Source: an uncultured Mycoplasmatota bacterium (lineage in GTDB: Bacteria > Bacillota_I > Bacilli_A > RF39 > UBA660). From it: DNA of 9,979 nt. The first letter of the stretch is position 1. The number at the start of each line of letters is the position of its first letter. The stretch covers positions 1-9,979 of the forward strand of contig CAMYRF010000021.1 in NCBI GenBank assembly GCA_947296775.1. Direction: 5' to 3'. The notes beneath the pieces are model-generated. The model saw nothing but the letters and a program-made list of their open reading frames with translations. It searched no databases and had not been told where the DNA came from. A program made the translations under genes and the position numbers. This document shows positions 1-5,571 of the stretch, one piece after another.

Positions 1-63
1 ATTTTTTTTTTTTTTTTTTTTTCTTTTTTTTTTACTTATTTTTATTAACAATTTTATTTTTTT
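1..63. other. Homopolymer-rich window edge
   Basis: This stretch holds a run of 21 T (2-22), a run of 10 T (24-33) and other A/T-rich sequence up to the 22-A run at 64-85. The T21 and A22 runs are complementary and could pair across about 41 bases. I see no coding sequence or clear promoter. The TAAAAT at 56-51 on the minus strand is 26 bases from the TTGTTT at 88-83, too far for a normal promoter. Confidence 0.5.
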
Positions 64-81
64 AAAAAAAAAAAAAAAAAA

Positions 82-116
82 AAAACAAGTAAGTTTTTCG
101 CTAAATAACTTATTTT
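82..116 (-). terminator. Third copy of the hairpin/T-run element (copy A), diverged
   Basis: AAAACAAGT (82-90) faces ACTTATTTT (108-116). The one changed pair is G-U in the minus-strand RNA but a C-A mismatch in the plus sense, so the fold is kept only in the minus-strand RNA. A run of 22 T (85-64) follows. Unlike the other copies, the -10, ribosome site and anchor codons do not follow. Confidence 0.6.
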
Positions 117-150
117 ACATATGATTTTACAATATAAAAAAGGGATAAGA

Positions 151-177
151 AAACTACTAGTTCGCATCTAGTAGTTT
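151..177 (-). terminator. Terminator hairpin after cassette gene 2
   Basis: AAACTACTAG (151-160) pairs with CTAGTAGTTT (168-177), a 10-bp stem with a 7-base loop. TTTTC and later TTTTTT follow in the minus-strand direction. It is a homologue of 1016-1044 with a different loop but the same stem. Confidence 0.75.
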
Positions 178-214
178 GTTCTTAATATTTTTAATATATT
201 TCTTTGTTTTTTTA

Positions 215-898
215 TTAATCATTAACAATATTCAAATAATTAGTATATGAATCTGTATATTCTTTAATCTTCCAACTATTATCTTCTTTTATTATTTCAA
301 AATCAGTAGTACACTTTTCAGCTTTATTTATATCTTCAACAATACCATTATTATCTTCTATATAAAAATATTCATCAATAGAATAAGTAATAGTGTTTGT
401 TTTGATATCTTTAATCTTTATTTCGAATTTATCATATGCATAGTCTGGACCTATTCCACAGCCACCTACATATATATAATAATCATTTCCGTCTTGTTTA
501 ATATCTAGAGCCTTGATCCAATTAAGAAATGAGTGTTCAGTTAAGTTAGCTTTTATGTCTTCAATATTAGTTATTTTCGCATAATTTAAATCACCTGTGA
601 TTTGTTTTCCGTTCTCATTCCAAGCAAATAATTTACTATCATCATATTTAACCTGTTTATAACCGCATAAAAACAATCCATCTCTAACATATTCATAGCG
701 TTCTTTACCAAGTTTTAGTGCCTCATCTTCACTCAAAATATCTTTTTCGATTTTAATTTTATCTTTTTTTTCGGTTTTAACAGGTTCTTTTACCTCATTA
801 TTTAATAATTTGTCATATATAATATAACCACCAAGTCCTAATACAGCTAATACTAAAATAACTATTACTATTGTTTTTCCTTTGCTTTTCTTTTCCAT
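215..898 (-). CDS. Membrane-anchored extracytoplasmic protein of unknown function, cassette 2
   Basis: The product has 227 residues. Residues 1-30 are identical to the upstream gene's (basic start, helix at about 9-27), then all clear similarity ends at codon 31. A Lys/Glu-rich linker (31-55) leads to an ectodomain of about 170 residues with three cysteines (78, 147 and 196), a glycine-rich GGCGIGPD at 145-152, and the end DFEIIKEDNSWKIKEYT. This end resembles that of the neighbour in pattern and recalls small beta or NTF2-like folds, which is only a guess. ATG 898 is set by AGGAGA at 8 bases. It has its own predicted promoter and terminator. Topology should be N-in with the body outside the cell. 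No family assigned. Confidence 0.75.
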   Translation of the reverse strand: MEKKSKGKTIVIVILVLAVLGLGGYIIYDKLLNNEVKEPVKTEKKDKIKIEKDILSEDEALKLGKERYEYVRDGLFLCGYKQVKYDDSKLFAWNENGKQITGDLNYAKITNIEDIKANLTEHSFLNWIKALDIKQDGNDYYIYVGGCGIGPDYAYDKFEIKIKDIKTNTITYSIDEYFYIEDNNGIVEDINKAEKCTTDFEIIKEDNSWKIKEYTDSYTNYLNIVND

Positions 899-923
899 AC
901 AAAATTTCTCCTATCTTATACCT

Positions 924-953
924 ATTTTATCTCAAAAAAAAAAAAAAAAACAA
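924..953 (-). promoter_or_regulatory. Predicted promoter with poly-T spacer, downstream cassette gene
   Basis: The arrangement is identical to that before ATG 1862: TTGTTT (953-948), an 18-base T-rich spacer, TAAAAT (929-924), and AGGAGA (912-907) 8 bases from ATG 898. Both copies carry exactly 17 T here. Confidence 0.5.
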
Positions 954-981
954 GTAATTTTTTTGAAAGATAACTTGTTTT
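947..981 (-). terminator. Second hairpin plus 17-T run between the cassettes (copy B)
   Basis: AAAACAAGT (947-955) pairs with ACTTGTTTT (973-981), followed in the minus-strand direction by T17 (950-934). It is identical to copy C. It forms a second terminator-like element about 35 bases after the first hairpin, and its T-run merges into the promoter of the next gene. Confidence 0.6.
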
Positions 982-1015
982 ACATATGATTTTACAATAT
1001 AAAAAAGGGACAAGA

Positions 1016-1044
1016 AAACTACTAGATTTAATTTCTAGTAGTTT
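1016..1044 (-). terminator. Terminator hairpin after cassette gene 1
   Basis: AAACTACTAGA (1016-1026) pairs with TCTAGTAGTTT (1034-1044), an 11-bp stem with a 7-base loop. In the minus-strand RNA, TTTTC and, after a short gap, TTTTTT follow. The hairpin lies 12 bases after the stop codon. The hairpin after cassette gene 2 is a close relative. Confidence 0.75.
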
Positions 1045-1055
1045 GTTCTTATGCT

Positions 1056-1862
1056 TTAATGTATTTCTTCATATTTTGTTAAATAATAATTATCTTTATC
1101 TTTTTGGAAAGTATATTTGTATTTCGGATAAGTTGCTTTTTTATCTTCAAAAGTGTTTTCATAGTCGCTTATAAGTTTTTTAGTATCAATACTCCCATCT
1201 TCCAACATATAAGAATCAAAATCAGCTATTTTAATAGTTCCTTTTGGATCTGCTGAAATAAATTCAAAATCTACAGGATTTTCAGAATAAATTGTAGTAA
1301 CCGTTAAAATATATTCATCGTTTTGTTTTTCAATATTATTTTTCTTCACATATGATGGAACAGGAATGGTTGGTAATCCATGTCCAGGATGATTTTCATT
1401 TAATTTATATTCTTTAGCTAAATCATCATATTTGTATAAAATACCATCATTGTTAAAACAAGATATATCTTTATAATTTAAATTTTCAATATTATATACT
1501 TTAAAAAGGTTATTTAAATCGCTAATTTTTGCTGATGAGGAATCTGTAGACCAAACACTGCCGATAGCAGTAGCAAGAACGTTATCATCAATCATATTTT
1601 TATCAAAAACTATATTATTAGGATTGTCTTTTGTTGCAATAAATTCCCACGCATGACTTTTTTCAAGATTATTCATTAGAATATCAGCAACTTCATCTAA
1701 ATTTTCTTTTTGTTCTTTCGTTTTATTATTGACTTCCGTTTTTTCTTCTTTATTGTCTTCTTTGGCTACAAATTTGTCATATATAATATAACCACCAAGT
1801 CCTAATACAGCTAATACTAAAATAACTATTACTATTGTTTTTCCTTTGCTTTTCTTTTCCAT
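1056..1862 (-). CDS. Membrane-anchored extracytoplasmic protein of unknown function, cassette 1
   Basis: The 268-residue product is not a family I recognise. The first 30 residues (basic MEKKSKGK, membrane helix at about 9-27, then YDK) are identical to those of the downstream gene, also at DNA level. A charged linker (about 31-55, rich in Lys, Glu, Asn) follows, then an ectodomain of about 210 residues, probably alpha/beta, ending in YTFQKDKDNYYLTKYEE, a strand-turn-strand like the end of the neighbouring protein. No lipobox follows the helix, so it should stay as a signal anchor with the C-terminal part outside. ATG 1862 is fixed by AGGAGA 8 bases upstream. It has its own predicted promoter and an 11-bp terminator hairpin after the stop, so it is probably a single-gene unit. 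The constant head with an unrelated body suggests a modular surface-protein array. Confidence 0.75.
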   Translation of the reverse strand: MEKKSKGKTIVIVILVLAVLGLGGYIIYDKFVAKEDNKEEKTEVNNKTKEQKENLDEVADILMNNLEKSHAWEFIATKDNPNNIVFDKNMIDDNVLATAIGSVWSTDSSSAKISDLNNLFKVYNIENLNYKDISCFNNDGILYKYDDLAKEYKLNENHPGHGLPTIPVPSYVKKNNIEKQNDEYILTVTTIYSENPVDFEFISADPKGTIKIADFDSYMLEDGSIDTKKLISDYENTFEDKKATYPKYKYTFQKDKDNYYLTKYEEIH

Positions 1863-1887
1863 ACAAAATTTCTCCTATCTTATACCT

Positions 1888-1917
1888 ATTTTATCTCAAA
1901 AAAAAAAAAAAAAACAA
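1888..1917 (-). promoter_or_regulatory. Predicted promoter with poly-T spacer, upstream cassette gene
   Basis: The minus strand has TTGTTT (1917-1912), an 18-base spacer made mostly of T, and TAAAAT (1893-1888). TATAAG (1883-1878) is an alternative -10. AGGAGA (1876-1871) follows, 8 bases from ATG 1862. The 17-T run makes spacer length prone to slippage, which could vary expression. Confidence 0.5.
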
Positions 1918-1945
1918 GTAATTTTTTTGAAAGATAACTTGTTTT
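1911..1945 (-). terminator. Terminator after the lysozyme gene, fused to the next gene's promoter (copy C)
   Basis: AAAACAAGT (1911-1919) pairs with ACTTGTTTT (1937-1945), a 9-bp stem with a 17-base loop, followed in the minus-strand direction by 17 T (1914-1898). It is the first and only terminator-like element after the lysozyme stop (1977). Its T-run overlaps the predicted promoter spacer of the next gene. Confidence 0.65.
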
Positions 1946-1976
1946 ACATATGATTTTACAGAAAAATGATAATATT

Positions 1977-2993
1977 TTATGCTTTTTTTAAATAATAATT
2001 ATAGATATATCCTATTTGACCATTATATTCTACTTTGGACCAATCATTATCTGTTGTACCTAATCTTTTTAATTTTGTGTTTGGCGCTAGTGAATCGGTT
2101 AAAATATTATCTAGTTCGAAAGTTGGTGCTTTTCTAAAATTGGCAAATGTGGTGGTTGTTACGTAGTCGTTTGTCTTAGTAATTTTTGTGTTTTTAATTA
2201 CTTGTTCATTTGGATCGTTTGTATCTACTATTCTTTTTATAAATTTAAAGTTGGCATAATTTAAATCTACATTTCCTTTTATTCCGTCTATTTTCCCTTT
2301 ACTTGTATATTGAATCATATCATAATTTAAATCTACTTTATTATCATACTGAGCAAGCCATGTTTTATATTTTTCTTTTATTTTTTTACTCCATATATGT
2401 TTTAACGGAAGATTACAACTATAAATCATAGGTGTATAATTATTTTCTTCTATATATTTAAGAAAGGCTTCAGCATTTTTAGATAATTTTGTATTGTTAA
2501 CGCCTTCTAATCTATATTTATTAAAATCTTCTAAATCAAAGGCAACAGGATAACTTATATATTCTTTATATGGATTAATTTTATTTACAACCCATTTTGC
2601 TTCTTCTTTGGCTTCTTTTTCATTTTTTGCGGATGAATAGAAATAAATTCCTACTTGTACATCGTTATTGATTGCGCCTTCTATATTTTTTTCAAAGTAA
2701 TCATCTATATAAATTTTACCATCTTCGTAGCCTCTAAATCCAACTCTTATCATTGCAAATTCAACGCCACTTTTTTTAACTTTTTCCCAATCGATATTAC
2801 CTTGGTATTTAGATACATCTATACCAAATGTTTTTTCTTCTATATAGTCATATACTATTTCTTGATTTTGTTTTAATGTATGTTTCTGTGTTTCTGTTGT
2901 TATAACATTTGTATTTAAGCATTTTAAAACTGACACACTTAAAATGAATGTCATACAGATTATAGAAATAAATGTTAAACTTTTTTTCTTCAT
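1977..2993 (-). CDS. GH25 lysozyme (N-acetylmuramidase) with C-terminal SH3b domain
   Basis: The product has 338 residues. GH25 muramidases cut the beta-1,4 bond between N-acetylmuramic acid and N-acetylglucosamine in peptidoglycan. A signal peptide or anchor (hydrophobic 7-23) is followed by a linker and the catalytic domain at about 55-255, opening with FGIDVSKYQGNIDW (56-69), the GH25 signature with Asp59. The acidic pair Asp153/Glu155 lies in FDLED; WLAQY (212-216) and the closing NVDLNY (241-246, Asp243) also fit. Residues about 277-337 form a bacterial SH3 domain (ANFRKAP, WSKV, GYIYNYYL), likely binding cell wall. The key residues are present, so it should be active. ATG 2993 is preceded by GAGGGG at 7 bases. 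It is separated from the fibre operon by terminators and is probably its own unit. It may remodel the wall or act on competitors; no phage genes are near. Confidence 0.95.
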   Translation of the reverse strand: MKKKSLTFISIICMTFILSVSVLKCLNTNVITTETQKHTLKQNQEIVYDYIEEKTFGIDVSKYQGNIDWEKVKKSGVEFAMIRVGFRGYEDGKIYIDDYFEKNIEGAINNDVQVGIYFYSSAKNEKEAKEEAKWVVNKINPYKEYISYPVAFDLEDFNKYRLEGVNNTKLSKNAEAFLKYIEENNYTPMIYSCNLPLKHIWSKKIKEKYKTWLAQYDNKVDLNYDMIQYTSKGKIDGIKGNVDLNYANFKFIKRIVDTNDPNEQVIKNTKITKTNDYVTTTTFANFRKAPTFELDNILTDSLAPNTKLKRLGTTDNDWSKVEYNGQIGYIYNYYLKKA

Positions 2994-3013
2994 ACTAATA
3001 CCCCTCTATAGTT

Positions 3014-3042
3014 ACTATAAAGAGGTTTTTTTGAAAAGGCAA
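3014..3042 (-). promoter_or_regulatory. Possible promoter of the lysozyme gene
   Basis: The minus strand has TTGCCT (3042-3037), a 17-base spacer and TATAGT (3019-3014), a reasonable vegetative promoter. Transcription would start near 3007, leaving a leader of only about 14 bases that still holds the GAGGGG ribosome site (3006-3001), 7 bases from ATG 2993. Such matches are common by chance in AT-rich DNA. Confidence 0.35.
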
Positions 3043-3078
3043 TCAAAAAAATAAGGTTTAGACCTTTTTTGACATTTT

Positions 3079-3112
3079 TTGTGTAAAGAAAAACGATAAT
3101 ATTTTTACACAA
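3079..3112. repeat. 9-bp inverted repeat, possible operator
   Basis: TTGTGTAAA (3079-3087) and TTTACACAA (3104-3112) are exact inverted copies separated by 16 bases. There is no U-run after the right arm in the minus-strand sense. It lies about 90 bases upstream of the lysozyme gene start and could be a protein binding site or a weak RNA hairpin. Nothing in the sequence decides between these. Confidence 0.35.
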
Positions 3113-3121
3113 TATTTTATA

Positions 3122-3154
3122 AAAAAACACGAAGTAGCTATTTTCGTGTTTTTT
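3122..3154 (-). terminator. Probable intrinsic terminator of the five-gene operon
   Basis: AAAAAACACGAA (3122-3133) pairs with TTCGTGTTTTTT (3143-3154): a 12-bp stem, a 9-base loop and T-runs on both sides, so it can work in either direction. On the minus strand it lies about 80 bases past the stop at 3233 and is the best terminator of this gap. Confidence 0.75.
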
Positions 3155-3169
3155 ATTTTTGCGCAAATG

Positions 3170-3205
3170 TTAATCTTATTATTTGGATCCTTGTAATAAG
3201 ATTAA
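3170..3205. terminator. Hairpin just downstream of the fibre operon
   Basis: TTAATCTTATT (3170-3180) pairs with AATAAGATTAA (3195-3205), an 11-bp stem with a 14-base loop. A T-rich run follows it only on the plus strand. In the minus-strand RNA it lies 28 bases past the stop codon without a U-run, so there it may protect the message end rather than terminate. Confidence 0.5.
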
Positions 3206-3232
3206 TTTTTATTTTTGTTAACTTTTTTTATT

Positions 3233-4957
3233 TTAAGATGTAAATGTTATATAGTCTATTCCATTTACAGTAGAGAAGTCATAAGTAACGTTATTAACTT
3301 CATATATTGTATGACTTACACCACTAGCATCTGTAATCGTAGCCGTTGGAGTTCCAAAACTACTTATAAGTGGTGCACTGTTCATTTGATTAATTTGATT
3401 AATCGCATTTATTTGTTTGCTTAAATCTCCTTTTATACTTGTTTGATAAGCCAGTGTGATTGTATTTCCTGGTGATATATCCATCACTCTATAATATGTA
3501 TAATTTGGATTTTTAGCATCTGAATAAATATTTATCATTATGGTTTTACTAATACCTTTTACTATGTGATAATCAGAAAATTCAGTAAAGGTACTTTTAC
3601 CAATATTGGTTAGAAGGCTTGTACCAATTGGGCCTGGATTATCTACATCAGTAAAGGTATTACGTATTTGTTTAAATATTTCATTGCTATCTGCAGTGAC
3701 TTCAGGATATACGACTAAACTACGAAGGAAATTATTCCAAGCAGTTAGATAATTTGTTTCTGAATTATCAATTTTTTTGGCTTCATCAATACTAGTAAAT
3801 TTATTATCAATTGATGTGATAATTGAATCATAGAAATGTAATACTACAAGATTATTATTAGCATCTACGACCTCTGGTCTAATCTCAATTATATTTCCAT
3901 TAAATGCTGCATTAATTTTGCCAGTATATGAATTGATATAATTCATGATTTTATTTATACCATCATTTGCTTTTAGTTTGTCAGTACCATATTGATTAAG
4001 ATATTCTATAAAAATATCATTTTTATCTACTGGATTAGCGACTGAAAAAGCAAATTGATAATGAGATTTGTCTGTAGTATGGTAATCTCTATCCCAAGTA
4101 TAGGCATAACCTAGGAAATTAATTCCAAAGATATAACTAGGAGTTCCACCATTTTCGTTAAAAGCAAATCCTTTTAATCCTTTGGCTTTTTCTCTAAAAA
4201 CATCATCTGTTATGTCTAGACTTGTTGAAGAAGGATAATCTACAAACATTGTATTAAAATATTGCATCATTATTGTTAATGATTCACCACTAACTTTATT
4301 TTCATATGTTTCTCTTAACGCCTTTACTGCTTTTTGATAAAGCGTCATTTTCTCTTCTACAGGTGGAACTCTATCACCTGTATAGTATTCTGATAATTTT
4401 GTAGCAGTTTGATATTCAAAATAAGTAAATGTTGTATCATCATTGCCTTGGTAATTTTGAATTGTTTCTTCTACTTTTAAATCTAAGTAAATGTATTCTT
4501 TATTGTTTGCAATAGATGGATTATCTACAACTTGGCATTTAACTTGAAATGATACAGTATCATCTGAATTTAATGTTGTATACCATACATTATCACCAGC
4601 ATTGTGTCCATTAGGTGATTGTATTGAACCACGTACTATTGAACATTTATTTTGATTATCATTTAATGTTATTTTGTATGTATCTTTTGTATCAGATTTT
4701 TCTTTATTTGGATCTTCATACATTATTTGATTTCGTTTAAAAGAAATATTGTATATAGCATCTAAATAAGTAGATGAACTATCTAATTTAACAGATAAAT
4801 TATCATTGTTACTTAATTCAATACTTTTTAAATTGACGTTATAGGAAAAATCTCCTGTCTTAATGTATTTTGCGTGAGATTTTGGTAAATCTGCAATTGC
4901 AAATACACAAAGCATTAAAATTGGAATAATGATAAATTTTTTTATATTTAATTTCAT
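3233..4957 (-). CDS. Secreted or surface-anchored protein of unknown family in the SipW/TasA-like operon
   Basis: I do not recognise the family. From ATG 4957 the product has 574 residues. A signal segment (hydrophobic 8-23) is followed by SHAKY at 27-31, the same AKY motif as in the two small TasA-like proteins, so it is a likely substrate of the neighbouring SipW. Residues about 35-190 are beta-rich with two cysteines (105 and 141); a VPPVEEK linker near 197-203 leads into a mixed alpha/beta region of about 370 residues with many aromatics and no lipobox, sortase motif or C-terminal membrane segment. A GTG at 4969 would add four residues; ATG is preferred because GTGGGG lies 6 bases before it, while the GTG lacks a good site. 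It starts 20 bases after the upstream stop and is the last gene of the operon, before the terminator-like hairpins. It could be a fibre-tip, adhesin or cargo protein (inference). Confidence 0.8.
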   Translation of the reverse strand: MKLNIKKFIIIPILMLCVFAIADLPKSHAKYIKTGDFSYNVNLKSIELSNNDNLSVKLDSSSTYLDAIYNISFKRNQIMYEDPNKEKSDTKDTYKITLNDNQNKCSIVRGSIQSPNGHNAGDNVWYTTLNSDDTVSFQVKCQVVDNPSIANNKEYIYLDLKVEETIQNYQGNDDTTFTYFEYQTATKLSEYYTGDRVPPVEEKMTLYQKAVKALRETYENKVSGESLTIMMQYFNTMFVDYPSSTSLDITDDVFREKAKGLKGFAFNENGGTPSYIFGINFLGYAYTWDRDYHTTDKSHYQFAFSVANPVDKNDIFIEYLNQYGTDKLKANDGINKIMNYINSYTGKINAAFNGNIIEIRPEVVDANNNLVVLHFYDSIITSIDNKFTSIDEAKKIDNSETNYLTAWNNFLRSLVVYPEVTADSNEIFKQIRNTFTDVDNPGPIGTSLLTNIGKSTFTEFSDYHIVKGISKTIMINIYSDAKNPNYTYYRVMDISPGNTITLAYQTSIKGDLSKQINAINQINQMNSAPLISSFGTPTATITDASGVSHTIYEVNNVTYDFSTVNGIDYITFTS

Positions 4958-4977
4958 CCAAAACCCCACTTTCTATT

Positions 4978-5559
4978 TTATTTTTTTTGAATTGCTGAAT
5001 AGCCAACATTGACTATTTCTTTGTAATTATGTTCAATTTTATAAGAATTATTTTTAAATTTTAATTTTAATATATATTCTTTTTTGTTGATTTTTGTTGG
5101 ACCTACTTCACTTATTAGAGTAAATAGGTTGTTTTCGAGTGATAGTTCGGTGTTGTCACTCATTGTGGTGTTTAATTTGTTACTACCTAAATTTTCTGGA
5201 ATTGTAACATCGTTTAAACTAATTATTTCAAAATCGTTATTAACGATAATGTTTAATACTAAATCTGTTGCAACTTCTACTTTTTCAGTATTTACGGTAA
5301 ATTTATATTCAAGTTTGTCATATGGTTTATAACTTGTTAAATTACATAAATCTGGTGAAGTAGTAGAACAAATATCTCCTTTGGTTATTTGTACATTGAA
5401 TTTTGCTGGTCTTGCATTGTCAATTGTTGCCATAGAGGAAATATATTTTGAGTATGTTACTACACCTGTTACAATTAACAAGGTTAAAACATATAATATA
5501 ATCCATTTTGTTAGGTTTCCTCTAAAGGTCTTGCTATGTAGTAATTTACTCATATACAT
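4978..5559 (-). CDS. Small TasA/camelysin-like secreted protein, second paralogue
   Basis: The 193-residue product has a basic N-terminus, a hydrophobic segment at 19-34 and then TYSKY at 35-39, matching the TYAKY motif of the 194-residue protein. IDNARPAKF at 46-54 parallels DQARVAKW in that protein. The rest is predicted beta-rich with two cysteines (64 and 72) that could form a disulphide. The end VGYSAIQKK resembles the TITAEQID end of the TasA-like protein. It lacks the WKW and DTELGN motifs, so it is a divergent or minor member, perhaps a fibre cap, anchor or accessory subunit (inference). It starts 12 bases after the signal peptidase stop and is probably co-transcribed and processed by that enzyme. 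AGGA sits 4 bases from ATG 5559 and 10 bases from an in-frame ATG at 5553, so the start could be either. Confidence 0.75.
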   Translation of the reverse strand: MYMSKLLHSKTFRGNLTKWIILYVLTLLIVTGVVTYSKYISSMATIDNARPAKFNVQITKGDICSTTSPDLCNLTSYKPYDKLEYKFTVNTEKVEVATDLVLNIIVNNDFEIISLNDVTIPENLGSNKLNTTMSDNTELSLENNLFTLISEVGPTKINKKEYILKLKFKNNSYKIEHNYKEIVNVGYSAIQKK

Positions 5560-5571
5560 TTCTTCCTTTCT

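Larger units (their letters stand above)
807..996. repeat. 190-bp direct repeat, downstream copy
   Basis: This is the exact partner of 1771-1960. The left end falls at the second base of codon 31 of the gene. The right end falls in the gap, where similarity to a third copy near 131 continues instead. Confidence 0.9.
1771..1960. repeat. 190-bp direct repeat, upstream copy
   Basis: This segment matches 807-996 base for base as far as I can read, at a constant offset of 964. It contains the hairpin, 17-T run, promoter, ribosome binding site and first 30 codons of the gene. Identity stops at once on both sides (G at 1961 against A at 997; A at 1770 against T at 806). Confidence 0.9.

Noticed and set aside
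986..1174. 62-residue plus-strand open frame
   Set aside because: It runs antisense over the repeat element and the end of cassette gene 1; its Phe/Leu-rich product reflects the reversed Lys/Asn codons.
2655..2876. Plus-strand open frame in the lysozyme gene
   Set aside because: It lies antisense within a clear GH25 domain and has no start signal.
1977..2993. Lysozyme gene as part of a prophage lysis module
   Set aside because: No holin, tail or other phage gene is nearby, and the product has its own N-terminal export signal; a cellular cell-wall enzyme fits better.
3215..3424. Plus-strand open frame at the end of the 574-residue gene
   Set aside because: It is antisense to the coding end, with no ribosome site or recognisable domain.
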